Shown here piece by piece: positions 40,730 through 49,544 of a stretch of DNA of 64,000 bases. The stretch comes from Mycolicibacterium stellerae. Lineage in GTDB: Bacteria > Actinomycetota > Actinomycetes > Mycobacteriales > Mycobacteriaceae. The position numbers were made by a program, and so were the translations under genes. The first letter of the stretch is position 1. The number at the start of each line of letters is the position of its first letter. Where the stretch lies: contig NZ_RARC01000014.1 of NCBI RefSeq assembly GCF_003719305.1, positions 62,001 through 126,000 of the forward strand, read 5' to 3'. Below the pieces are notes generated by a model. It was not told the origin of the DNA. It worked only from the letters and a program-made list of their open reading frames with translations, and made no database searches.

Positions 40730-41859
40730 CCATCTCCACGCCCGCCCAGCAAGACGGCGGCGCAACGATTCTCGAGATCGGACAGCAGCCCGACGTCTGG
40801 CGTGAGGTCGCGGCTCGCGACGACGAGGCGGTGACCGCGTTCCTGCGCGACGTAATCGCCCGCCCCGACATCCGGATCGTCCTGACCGGGGCAGGCAGTT
40901 CGGCGTTCCTCGGCGAGATCGCGGCGCCCGCCCTTCGTCGCCATCTCGGGCGGCGGGTCGAAGCCATCGCGACGACGAGCATCGTCGCCGGCCCTCTCGA
41001 CTTCCTCGAGCGCCACACCCCCACGCTGCTGGTGTCGTTCGGCCGGTCGGGCAACAGCCCCGAAAGCCTCGCCACCACGGCGCTGGCCGACGAACTCGTC
41101 GACGACGTCTGGCATCTGATCCTGACCTGCGATCGCGACGGCCAACTGAGCCGCGCGCACAGCGGCCGCGCCAACTCCTGCGTCGTCTACATGCCGGATC
41201 GCACCAACGACACCGGCTTCGCCATGACGTCGAGCCTCACCTCGATGCTGTTGACATGTCTGCGACTACTCGGGCCCGCCACCGCGGACGACGGTGAAGC
41301 GCTCGCCCGCGCGGCCGAGCACGTCGCGGGTCTGCAGCCCGACATCCGGACGCTTGCCAAGACCAAGAAGCAACGGTTCGTGTACCTGGGCAGCGGACCT
41401 CTCGAGGGACTCGCACACGAATCGGCGCTGAAGATGCTTGAACTGACCGCCGGTGAGGTGGTCACCTACTTCGACTCGCCGCTGGGCTTCCGGCACGGAC
41501 CGAAGTCCGCGCTCGACGGCGACACGCTTGCCGTCGTCTACGTCTCCACCGATCCCTACACCCGTCGCTACGACCTCGACATCATCACCGAGATCCGCGC
41601 GCAGTTGGGCCAGGACGCCGTCACGGTGATCAGCACCGCGCCGATTCCCGAGACGCACGGACCCGCTGTGACGCTGCCGGGGCTCGAGGGTCTCGACGAC
41701 ACCCTTGTCGCGCTGCCGTATCTGGTTTTCGCCCAGTATCTGGCGCTGTTCACCGCGCTGGAACACGGCAAGACGCCCGACAATCCCTTCCCGTCCGGTG
41801 AGGTCAACCGCGTCGTGCAAGGCGTCACCATCTATCCGATGACAGGGAACGGAGGGTAG
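40726..41859 (+). CDS. SIS-domain sugar isomerase/deaminase, AgaS-like
   Basis: A 377-residue protein with two SIS domains: IVLTGAGSSAFLGEIAAPALRRHL with LLVSFGRSGNSPESLATT (about residues 45-125), and RFVYLGSGPLEGLAHESALKMLELTAG with FRHGPKSALDG (about 220-265). This matches AgaS, the galactosamine-6-phosphate deaminase/isomerase that gives tagatose-6-phosphate, rather than the GlmS isomerase. It overlaps the GatZ-like gene by 4 bp. In this operon it would link a phosphorylated amino sugar to the GatZ step. Confidence 0.87.
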   Translation: MTISTPAQQDGGATILEIGQQPDVWREVAARDDEAVTAFLRDVIARPDIRIVLTGAGSSAFLGEIAAPALRRHLGRRVEAIATTSIVAGPLDFLERHTPTLLVSFGRSGNSPESLATTALADELVDDVWHLILTCDRDGQLSRAHSGRANSCVVYMPDRTNDTGFAMTSSLTSMLLTCLRLLGPATADDGEALARAAEHVAGLQPDIRTLAKTKKQRFVYLGSGPLEGLAHESALKMLELTAGEVVTYFDSPLGFRHGPKSALDGDTLAVVYVSTDPYTRRYDLDIITEIRAQLGQDAVTVISTAPIPETHGPAVTLPGLEGLDDTLVALPYLVFAQYLALFTALEHGKTPDNPFPSGEVNRVVQGVTIYPMTGNGG

Positions 41860-41861
41860 AC

Positions 41862-42839
41862 ATGGCCCGGTATCTCGGGGTCGACGGCGGGGGCTCGAAG
41901 ACGGCGCTCGCGCTCATCGACGACGCGGGCAGTGTCATCGCCCGCGCCGCCGCGCCGACGTCCTATTACTTCAACGACGGCTTCGACGTCGTTGAAAAGT
42001 CGCTCGCACAGGGCGTTACGGACATCTGCACCCAGGCTGGAATCGCGACCTCCGATATCGACGCCGCGTTCTTCGGACTCCCCGGCTACGGCGAGGCCAG
42101 CGGCGACATCGAGGCGCTCAACGCCGTCCCGCGAGGCGTGCTCGGCCATGACCGGTACAGCTGCAACAACGACATGGTGTGCGGCTGGGCCGGCTCACTC
42201 GCAGGCGAGGACGGCATCAACGTCATCAGCGGGACCGGGTCGATGACCTACGGAGAGCGCCAGGGCGTCGGCCACCGGGTCGGCGGCTGGGGTGAGCTCT
42301 TCGGCGACGAGGGCTCGGCATATTGGATTGCCGCCCAAGGGCTCAACGCGTTCTCCCGGATGAGCGACGGCAGGATGCCGCCCGGCCCGCTGCACCAACT
42401 CATGAAGGACCGCCTCGAGGTCGGCGGAGACCTCGACGTCGTCAGCCTGGTGATCGACACCTGGAAGGGCAATCGCAGCAAGATCGCCGCGCTGGCCACG
42501 ACGGTCACCGAGGCCGCCCGCGCCGGCGACGACATGTCGAAGCGCATCCTGTCCGCGGCGGCCGACGAGCTCGTCACATTGATCGAAACCACCCGGACTC
42601 TGGTCGGATTCACCAACGACGAAACCGTCCCGGTGTCCTACTCGGGCGGAATGTTCTCCGACGAGGGCTTTCTCAAGCTGTTCGTCGCCGCTCTGCATGG
42701 CGCTCAAGCCAAGTACGACCTGCAACGTCCGAGGCTCGACCCGGCGGTGGGCGCCGCTTTGTACGCCGCCAAGCACAGCGGACATCCGTTGACTCCGGAT
42801 GCCGTGCAACAACTCTCCGACAACGACTCGACGAGGTGA
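41862..42839 (+). CDS. BadF/BadG-type N-acetylhexosamine/hexosamine kinase
   Basis: A 325-residue ASKHA-fold kinase. The phosphate-1 motif GVDGGGSKTALALIDDAG is at residues 5-22, phosphate-2 lies in VISGTGSMTYG, and the adenosine-side motif is SYSGGMFSDEGF. This BadF/BcrA-type branch includes N-acetylglucosamine kinases and glucosamine kinases of actinobacteria. Here it would phosphorylate a galactose-type amino sugar released by the GH4 enzyme. It starts 2 bp after the AgaS-like stop with GGAGGG in front. Confidence 0.85.
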   Translation: MARYLGVDGGGSKTALALIDDAGSVIARAAAPTSYYFNDGFDVVEKSLAQGVTDICTQAGIATSDIDAAFFGLPGYGEASGDIEALNAVPRGVLGHDRYSCNNDMVCGWAGSLAGEDGINVISGTGSMTYGERQGVGHRVGGWGELFGDEGSAYWIAAQGLNAFSRMSDGRMPPGPLHQLMKDRLEVGGDLDVVSLVIDTWKGNRSKIAALATTVTEAARAGDDMSKRILSAAADELVTLIETTRTLVGFTNDETVPVSYSGGMFSDEGFLKLFVAALHGAQAKYDLQRPRLDPAVGAALYAAKHSGHPLTPDAVQQLSDNDSTR

Positions 42840-42846
42840 AGTCACG

Positions 42847-43806
42847 ATGACCGATACACCGACTACAACGCGGACCCGTAGCTGGATCTTCTACGCCGCC
42901 CTGCTCATCCTGTTCTGGGGCGTCTGGGGCGCGTTCTCCGCCCTACCCGCCACGAAGTACGAATACCCCGACGAGATGATCTACAGCATCTGGGCGCTGA
43001 CGATGCTCATCCCTGCCGCCGTCATCCTGCGCGGCCAACGCTGGGACCGCCGCCCGGCCGCAACGATCTACGGGCTGCTGATCGGGCTGACCGGCGCAGG
43101 CGGCCAGCTCATCCTTTTCCAGGCGCTGACGATGGGTCCGGCGTACCTCATCTTCCCGATCATCTCGATCTCCCCCGCGATCACCGTCCTGATGGCGATG
43201 GTGCTCCTGCGCGAACGGCTCAAGCCGCTGGCAGTCGTCGGCCTCGTCATGGCCTTGGCGGCCATCGTGTTGTTCACCATCACCGGTGGCGAAACCGAAG
43301 AATCGAAGGGTCCGTGGCTGCTGCTGGCGATCCTGATCTGCGTGGCATGGGGCGTACAGGCCTACTTCATGCGCAAGACCGCGACCATCGGCGTCAACGA
43401 AGCCACCACATTCGGATGGATGACGATCAGCGGGCTGCTTCTGATCCCCGTCGCGCTGATCATGGTCGGCGGCCTTCCGACCGACTTCCCCTGGCAGGCA
43501 CCGGCATTGACGGCAGTCACCCAGGTGCTCAACGCGGTCGGCGCCCTGTTCCTCGTGATGGCCCTCGCCCGAGGCAAGGCCTCCATCGTGGCGCCAACGA
43601 CGAACGCGCTGGCGCCTGCGCTCACCGTGATCATCTCGCTGATCGCCTACCAGACGCTGCCCACCCCCTACGGCGCGATCGGTATCGTGCTGGCTCTCGT
43701 CGGCTCGACGTTGATGGTCTACAGCGACGAGAAGCGCGGCGAGGCCCTCACCGAAGCGGTCGTGGCCGATGCACCGGCGAGCTCGAAACGTCGGGCGGTG
43801 CAGTGA
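42847..43806 (+). CDS. DMT-superfamily (EamA-like) transporter
   Basis: A 319-residue membrane protein with ten predicted helices and the internal duplication of the drug/metabolite transporter superfamily (IFYAALLILFWGVWGAFSAL, LYGLLIGLTGAGGQLILFQAL-type region, ISISPAITVLMAMVLLRERLKPLAVVG, then NALAPALTVIISLIAYQTL). It lacks a signal of specific substrate. In a sugar operon that already holds an ABC importer it could take up the monosaccharide or export a by-product. The ATG at 42847 is 7 bp after the kinase stop. The gene overlaps the GH4 gene start (GTGA). Confidence 0.8.
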   Translation: MTDTPTTTRTRSWIFYAALLILFWGVWGAFSALPATKYEYPDEMIYSIWALTMLIPAAVILRGQRWDRRPAATIYGLLIGLTGAGGQLILFQALTMGPAYLIFPIISISPAITVLMAMVLLRERLKPLAVVGLVMALAAIVLFTITGGETEESKGPWLLLAILICVAWGVQAYFMRKTATIGVNEATTFGWMTISGLLLIPVALIMVGGLPTDFPWQAPALTAVTQVLNAVGALFLVMALARGKASIVAPTTNALAPALTVIISLIAYQTLPTPYGAIGIVLALVGSTLMVYSDEKRGEALTEAVVADAPASSKRRAVQ

Positions 43807-45155
43807 AACCCACCATCGTCATCATCGGCGCGGGCAGCGTCGAGTTCACCCGCGAGCTGCTCGGCGACATCCTGTCGTTCCCCGAGCTGGGCTCGGTTCG
43901 GGTGGTGCTGCACGACATCGACGATGAACGGCTGCAGACGGCCGAGGCCATCGCAAGGGCCACCGCGCACGCCGCAGGCGCTGCGCCGGAGGTGGTCGCG
44001 ACAAGCGACCGCAGACGCGCACTGGACGGCGCGAACTACGTCATCAACGTCATCGCGGTCGGTATGCACGAGGCCACGGTGCGCGACTTCGAGATCCCGG
44101 CGCGCTACGGCCTGAACCAGACCATCGCCGACACCATCGGCGTCGGCGGAATCTTCCGCGGCCTGAGGACCTTCCCGGTCCTGGCGGGTATCGCCCGCGA
44201 CATGGCAGCGGTGTGCCCCGACGCGTGGCTGCTGAACTACACCAACCCGATGGCCATGAACGTCACGTTCCTCCATCGCGTCGCGCCACAACTGAAGGTG
44301 TTGGGTCTGTGCCACTCCGTCTACTGGACGATGGTCGGCCTGTGTGAGCTCATCGACGTGCCCTACGACGAGGTGTCCTACTGGTCGGCAGGCGTGAACC
44401 ACCAGGCATGGGTGTTGCGGTGGGAGCGCGGCGGCGAGAACCTCTACCCGCTGCTGGACCAGCGCATTGCCGCCGACCCGGAACTACGCAGGCGGGTACG
44501 GGTCGACATGTACCGGCGGCTGGGTTACTACCCGACCGAAACGAGCGAGCACAGCAGCGAGTACGTCGGTTGGTACCTGCATCGCCCCGACGAGATCGAA
44601 CGGCTGCGCATCAACGTCGGCGAGTACGTCTCCATCAGCGAAGCCAACATCGCCGAATATCGCAGGGTGCGAGCGGAATTAGCGGACACGCAGTCGCTGA
44701 CGATCGATACGAGTTCCACGGAATACGCGCCGCAGGTGATCCACTCGTTCGAGACCGGCACGCCGCGGGTCATCTCCGCCAACGTGATCAACGACGGGCT
44801 GATCACCAACCTGCCCGACGGGTTGGCCGTCGAAGTGCCGACGCTGTTGGACTCCCTTGGCGCACACCCCATGAAGGTCGGCGACCTGCCGCCGCAGTGC
44901 GCGGCGCTCAACCGGAATTTCCTCGGGCCCGTTGACCTGGCCGTTCGCGCCGCGGTCGACGGCGATCCCCGGCTGGTGCGTGCGGCGGCCATGGTCGACC
45001 CGAACACCGCAGCGACGCTGACCGTCGATCAGATCGCAGAACTGTGCGACGAATTGACCTCCGCGCACGGCGACCTTATTCCAAAGGAACTGCGTACCCG
45101 GCCTGATGTCGCCGCCGGGGCGGCTCCAATCCTCGCCCGAGATATCGCCAACTAA
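43803..45155 (+). CDS. GH4-family NAD-dependent glycosidase (MelA-like)
   Basis: A 450-residue family 4 glycoside hydrolase. GH4 enzymes use NAD+ and a divalent metal for an oxidation-elimination mechanism. The NAD motif IIGAGSVEFTREL opens the chain, DTIGVGGIFRGLRT, LNYTNPMAMN, GLCHSVYW (Cys-His metal ligands) and AGVNHQAW follow in the family order. The pattern resembles MelA-type alpha-galactosidases that act on non-phosphorylated substrates, which fits an ABC (not PTS) importer. The GTG start (43803) overlaps the DMT gene stop. An activity on an alpha-galactosaminide is possible but not proven. Confidence 0.9.
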   Translation: MKPTIVIIGAGSVEFTRELLGDILSFPELGSVRVVLHDIDDERLQTAEAIARATAHAAGAAPEVVATSDRRRALDGANYVINVIAVGMHEATVRDFEIPARYGLNQTIADTIGVGGIFRGLRTFPVLAGIARDMAAVCPDAWLLNYTNPMAMNVTFLHRVAPQLKVLGLCHSVYWTMVGLCELIDVPYDEVSYWSAGVNHQAWVLRWERGGENLYPLLDQRIAADPELRRRVRVDMYRRLGYYPTETSEHSSEYVGWYLHRPDEIERLRINVGEYVSISEANIAEYRRVRAELADTQSLTIDTSSTEYAPQVIHSFETGTPRVISANVINDGLITNLPDGLAVEVPTLLDSLGAHPMKVGDLPPQCAALNRNFLGPVDLAVRAAVDGDPRLVRAAAMVDPNTAATLTVDQIAELCDELTSAHGDLIPKELRTRPDVAAGAAPILARDIAN

Positions 45156-45166
45156 GGAGTGTCACC

Positions 45167-46450
45167 GTGATTAGACGTAGGTTGTGGATCGCACTGATCG
45201 CCGTCCTTGCACTCGTCCTCGCCGCGTGCGGTGGCGGGGGCGGCAACGAGCCATCCGGCCCCACCGAGATCCAGGTGTGGCACGGCTACCAGGACACCGA
45301 GGGCGAGGCCTTCAAAGGCCTGGTCGCCCAGTACAACAAGGATCATCCGGACGTCAAGGTGTCCGAGTTGTACTCCTCCAACGACCTTGTGCTGCAGAAG
45401 GTTCTGACCGCTGTCCGCGGCAACAGCGCACCCGACGTCGCCTACATGTTCGGGTCATGGGCACCGAACATCGCCAAGATCTCTTCGCTCGTCGACATGA
45501 CCGAGGAGGTGGCGAAGCCCGACTGGAAGTGGGACGACTTCTACGAGGCGGAACGCAAGGCCGCGACCGTCGACGACAAGGTCATCGGCGTGCCTGCACT
45601 GGTGGACAACCTCGCGATCGTCTACAACAAGAAGCTGTTCGCCGACGCCGGTGTCGAGCCGCCGACGCCGAACTGGACGTGGGACGACTTCCGCGCCGCG
45701 GCCAAGAAGCTGACCGATCCCGCCAAGGGCCAGTACGGCTGGCTGATCCCCGCCGATGGCAGCGAAGACACTGTCTGGCACTGGCTTCCGATGCTCTGGG
45801 AGGCCGGCGGCAACATCCTGAACTCCGACAACACCAAGGCCGACTTCAACTCCGATGCAGGCGTCAAGGCGCTGACGACGCTGCAGCAGATGGCCGTCGA
45901 CGACAAGTCGCTCTACCTCGACACCACCAACGAGAACGGCCCGAAGCTGATGAACAGCGGCAAGGTCGCGATGCTGGTCACCGGACCGTGGGATCTCAGC
46001 CAGCTATCCGACATCTCCTACGGCGTCCAGGTGATGCCCACCTACCCCGGTTCGAGCGGCGGGCATCAGACCATCGCCGGACCCGACAACTGGGTGGTGT
46101 TCGACAACGGCGACAAGCGCAAGCAGGCGGCCATCGACTTCGTGAAGTGGTTGTCGGCGCCCGAACAGGTGAAGGCGTTCTCGCTGCAGACCGGCGACCT
46201 GCCCATCCGCACCTCGGTCGGCGACGACAAGACCGTGCTCGACGAGCTCAACAAGAACGTCCCAGGCACAGCCGAATTCGTCGAGAACCTGAAGAACGTC
46301 CACACCGTCAGGCCGCAGGTCGAGCAGTATCCGGCGATGTCGGAAGCGCTCGGGCAGGCGATCGTGTCTGTCATGCTCGGCAAGGATCAGCCGAAGGCCG
46401 CCCTTGACGGCGCAGCCAAGGCCGCCGACGAGAAGCTGGCCGAGAAGTAG
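45167..46450 (+). CDS. Carbohydrate ABC transporter substrate-binding lipoprotein
   Basis: A 427-residue extracellular solute-binding protein family 1 lipoprotein with signal RRRLWIALIAVLALVLAACG (lipidated Cys at the end). The body shows TEIQVWHGYQDTEGEAFKGLV, GVPALVDNLAIVYNKKLFADAG, and SGKVAMLVTGPWDL, the usual maltose/oligosaccharide-binding layout. The GTG start is preceded by AAGGAG. With two permeases and an ATPase next to it, it forms a complete CUT1 importer for an oligosaccharide. Confidence 0.92.
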   Translation: MIRRRLWIALIAVLALVLAACGGGGGNEPSGPTEIQVWHGYQDTEGEAFKGLVAQYNKDHPDVKVSELYSSNDLVLQKVLTAVRGNSAPDVAYMFGSWAPNIAKISSLVDMTEEVAKPDWKWDDFYEAERKAATVDDKVIGVPALVDNLAIVYNKKLFADAGVEPPTPNWTWDDFRAAAKKLTDPAKGQYGWLIPADGSEDTVWHWLPMLWEAGGNILNSDNTKADFNSDAGVKALTTLQQMAVDDKSLYLDTTNENGPKLMNSGKVAMLVTGPWDLSQLSDISYGVQVMPTYPGSSGGHQTIAGPDNWVVFDNGDKRKQAAIDFVKWLSAPEQVKAFSLQTGDLPIRTSVGDDKTVLDELNKNVPGTAEFVENLKNVHTVRPQVEQYPAMSEALGQAIVSVMLGKDQPKAALDGAAKAADEKLAEK

Positions 46451-46454
46451 GGAG

Positions 46455-47345
46455 ATGCCTGCACTGCTTGCGCGGCTGAGCCGCACAGACACCGTGTCGG
46501 GATGGGCGCTGGTCAGTCCGGCGGCCATCCTGATCGGGATCTTCGGCCTGCTGCCGGTGCTGATGTCGCTGCAGTTGTCATTCCAGAAGTCCGACCTGCT
46601 CAGCGACGAGACGCCGTGGGTCGGCTTCGACAACTACCGCAAGCTGGCCGACGATCCGGTCTTCCTGGAGGCGATCAAGCACACCATCGTCTACACGGCG
46701 CTGTTCGTGCCGGGCACGATGATCGTCGGCTTGTTCATCGCCGTCGCGTTGAACCGCTCGGTGCGTTTCATCTCGGTCTATCGCACGGCCGCCTACATCA
46801 CGATGGCAGTGTCGACGATCTCGCAGGGCATCATCTTCCTGTGGCTGACCGACCGTGACTACGGCCTGGTCAACGCGGCACTGAACGCGGTGGGCGCACC
46901 GTCGCAGCCGTTCCTCGCGTCACCATCACAGGCGCTGTACGTGATCGTCGCGATGACGATCTGGGGCTGGACGGGCTTCTCGGTGATCGTGTATCTAGCT
47001 GCGCTGCAAGGTGTTCCGCCGGAACTACACGAGGCGGCCGCGATCGACGGGGCGTCCGCGTTCACCCGGTTCCGCACCATCACCGTGCCGCTGCTCGGGC
47101 CCGCGAACCTGTTCATGGTCGTGTGGCTGACCATCAACGCACTGCAGCTGTTCGACGAGGTCTACGTGACCACACGCGGCGGGCCGCTGCGCGCCACCAC
47201 CGTCATCGTCTACTACCTGTGGGACCGCGCGTTCGTGCAATTCGACGCAGGGTACGCCGCGGCGATGGCGTACGCGTTGTTCGTCGTCATCCTGGTCGTC
47301 ACCGCCCTACAGTTCCGGCTCGCCCGCAGGCAGGCAACCTCATGA
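46455..47345 (+). CDS. Carbohydrate ABC transporter permease (MalF type)
   Basis: A 296-residue, six-helix permease. The first helix is WALVSPAAILIGIFGLLPVLMSLQ, and the EAA loop that contacts the ATPase reads LHEAAAIDGASAFTRFRTITVPLLGP. It forms the channel together with the second permease, whose ATG overlaps its stop (47342-47345). The ATG at 46455 directly follows a GGAG after the binding-protein stop. Confidence 0.92.
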   Translation: MPALLARLSRTDTVSGWALVSPAAILIGIFGLLPVLMSLQLSFQKSDLLSDETPWVGFDNYRKLADDPVFLEAIKHTIVYTALFVPGTMIVGLFIAVALNRSVRFISVYRTAAYITMAVSTISQGIIFLWLTDRDYGLVNAALNAVGAPSQPFLASPSQALYVIVAMTIWGWTGFSVIVYLAALQGVPPELHEAAAIDGASAFTRFRTITVPLLGPANLFMVVWLTINALQLFDEVYVTTRGGPLRATTVIVYYLWDRAFVQFDAGYAAAMAYALFVVILVVTALQFRLARRQATS

Positions 47346-48250
47346 CGACCACTGCGATGCCGCCCGTATCAACGGTGGCGCCGGATACCGAGTCGCCTGA
47401 TCCGACGTCTCGGCGGTGGCTGCCGTTCAGCCCCTGGCACCTGGTTCTGATCCCGTTGACGTTCATCCTGATCGTGCCGCTGCTGTGGATGCTCATCACG
47501 TCGCTGGAGACCGAAGGCGAGGCGAACCGCTTTCCGCCGGTGCTGATTCCCGATTCGCCGCGCTTCGAGAACTACGCCGACGCGTGGGCGTCGGCGCCGT
47601 TCGGACACTTCTTCGTCAATAGCGCGTTGGTGACGCTGGTGGTTCTCGTAAGCAACCTGATCGTCTGCAGCCTTGCCGGCTACGCGTTCGCGCGGGTCCG
47701 ATTCCTCGGCCGCGGAGCGCTTTTCGTCACCCTGATGGCGACGCTGATGGTGCCGTTCCAGGTGACGATGATCCCGGTGTTCCTCATCGTCAAGTGGTTC
47801 GGCGACAACATCTGGGAGGGCCTGGGCATCGACCACATCGGCGCGCTGATGCTGCCGAACCTGGCGACGGCGTTCGGCATCTTCTTCCTGCGCCAGTTCT
47901 TCCAGACCGTTCCCGTCGAACTCGAGGAGGCCGCAAGGGTCGACGGGACGTCGCGTCTCGGCGTGCTGTTCAAGATCATCCTGCCGTTGTCGTTGCCCGC
48001 GCTGTCGACGTTGGCCGCGCTAACCGTGCTGACGTCCTGGAACGATTTCCTGTGGCCGCTGATCGTCATCACGTCGCAGGACCAGATGACGATCCCGTTG
48101 GGGCTCAGCTACTTCCAGGGGGCGCACCGGGTGAAGTGGCCGCTGCTGATGGCGGCCAACGTGATGAGCCTGCTGCCGATGCTGCTGGTTTTCATCGGAG
48201 CGCAGCGCTACTTCGTGCAATCGGTCGCGAGCACCGGACTGAAAGGCTGA
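47342..48250 (+). CDS. Carbohydrate ABC transporter permease (MalG type)
   Basis: A 302-residue second permease with a Pro/Thr-rich N-terminus before helix one (WHLVLIPLTFILIVPLLWML) and the EAA motif LEEAARVDGTSRLGVLFKIILPLSLPAL. It pairs with the MalF-type protein. It is placed between the first permease (4 bp overlap) and the ATPase gene (2 bp gap). Confidence 0.92.
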   Translation: MTTTAMPPVSTVAPDTESPDPTSRRWLPFSPWHLVLIPLTFILIVPLLWMLITSLETEGEANRFPPVLIPDSPRFENYADAWASAPFGHFFVNSALVTLVVLVSNLIVCSLAGYAFARVRFLGRGALFVTLMATLMVPFQVTMIPVFLIVKWFGDNIWEGLGIDHIGALMLPNLATAFGIFFLRQFFQTVPVELEEAARVDGTSRLGVLFKIILPLSLPALSTLAALTVLTSWNDFLWPLIVITSQDQMTIPLGLSYFQGAHRVKWPLLMAANVMSLLPMLLVFIGAQRYFVQSVASTGLKG

Positions 48251-48252
48251 GC

Positions 48253-49362
48253 ATGGCAGAAGTCGAGTTTCGTGACGTCACGCGGCGTTACCCGGGTGGC
48301 GTGGTCGCGCTGAACCGCCTCAACCTGACCGTGGCGGACGGCGAGTTCCTCATCCTCGTCGGCCCGTCGGGGTGCGGGAAGAGCACCGCCCTTCGCCTGT
48401 TGGCCGGGCTCGACAAGCCGTCCTCGGGCGAGATCAGGATCGGCGGCACGGTGGTCAACAACCTGGCCCCCGGCGACCGCGACATCGCGATGGTGTTCCA
48501 GAACTATGCGCTCTACCCGCACATGTCGGTCTACCGCAACCTGGCATACGGCCTTCGGCAGCGACGGACGCCGCGCGCCGAGGTCGATCGGCGGGTGCGC
48601 GAGACGGCTGCACTGTTGGAGATCGACCAGCTCCTCGACCGCAAGCCGGGCCAGCTGTCGGGCGGCCAACGCCAGCGGGTCGCCATGGGTCGCGCGCTGG
48701 TGCGCAAGCCACAGGCGTTCCTGCTCGACGAGCCGCTGTCGAACCTCGACGCGAAACTTCGCAACCAGGTCCGCGGCGACCTCAAGCGTCTGCACCGCGA
48801 ACTACCGGTCACGTCGATCTACGTCACCCACGACCAGGTCGAAGCGATGACGCTCGGCGACCGGCTGTGCGTGATGGCGGGCGGCGAAGTGCAACAGATC
48901 GGCACCACCGACGACATCTACAACCGGCCTGCCAACACGTTCGTCGCCGCGTTCATGGGCAGTCCGCCGATGAACCTGCTTCCGGCCGAGGTCCGCTCCG
49001 GGGTCCTGCACGTCGGCGACGCCGTCCTGACGGCGGTTCCGTCAGCGGACGGGCCGGTGACCGTGGGGGTGCGCCCCGAGCACCTGCGGCTGCACGGCAG
49101 TTACGCCGAGGGGATGGTGCCCGCCCGCGTCGACTTCGTCGAACCGCTTGGCAGCCACGTCCTGGTGACCGCGCTGGTCGACGTGCACGATGACGACTCG
49201 GCTACCGCGCCGAAGGAGGCGCGGGTGATCATCCAGGCGCCCGCGGGCACCGACTTCGACTCCGGCACCCGAATCGGCCTCGAGATGCCGCAGGAGCGGA
49301 CGTACTTTTTCGATGCCGATACCGGGGATGTCCGAACCAGCCGCGAGCGAATCGCACTCTGA
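48253..49362 (+). CDS. Carbohydrate ABC transporter ATPase (MalK/UgpC type)
   Basis: A 369-residue ATPase with Walker A GPSGCGKST near residue 38, Q-loop VFQNYALYPHMSVYRNL, signature LSGGQRQRVAMGRAL, Walker B FLLDEPLSNLDA and the switch His in VTHDQVEAM. A C-terminal TOBE regulatory domain follows (about residues 235-369). It energises the importer. In many actinobacteria one shared MsiK serves several importers, so a dedicated ATPase in the operon means that this system is self-contained. It is the last gene of the nine-gene operon. Confidence 0.93.
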   Translation: MAEVEFRDVTRRYPGGVVALNRLNLTVADGEFLILVGPSGCGKSTALRLLAGLDKPSSGEIRIGGTVVNNLAPGDRDIAMVFQNYALYPHMSVYRNLAYGLRQRRTPRAEVDRRVRETAALLEIDQLLDRKPGQLSGGQRQRVAMGRALVRKPQAFLLDEPLSNLDAKLRNQVRGDLKRLHRELPVTSIYVTHDQVEAMTLGDRLCVMAGGEVQQIGTTDDIYNRPANTFVAAFMGSPPMNLLPAEVRSGVLHVGDAVLTAVPSADGPVTVGVRPEHLRLHGSYAEGMVPARVDFVEPLGSHVLVTALVDVHDDDSATAPKEARVIIQAPAGTDFDSGTRIGLEMPQERTYFFDADTGDVRTSRERIAL

Positions 49363-49387
49363 CACGCCGCTGCCGGCGCATCGTTCT

Positions 49388-49414
49388 GCCCGCCTCCGAG
49401 CGAATATTTCGCTC
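49388..49414. repeat. Half element of the double-hairpin family, copy C
   Basis: GCCCGCC (49388-49394) followed by hairpin GAGCGAA-TAT-TTCGCTC (49398-49414). It matches the arm and hairpin types of copy D (62971-63045), but no GGCGGGC arm or second hairpin follows. It lies 26 bp after the stop of the ABC operon, where it may act as a transcript-end hairpin. Confidence 0.65.
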
Positions 49415-49544
49415 ACAACATTGAAACCGCACACTCGCCCAACGCGGCACTTTGGACACTCAAGCTCGGGCCATTGGTCCCTACTCCCTGCCAGCCACCC
49501 GAGCAAGGGTGGGTTCGAGAACATAAAACCGTTGGAAAGCATGC

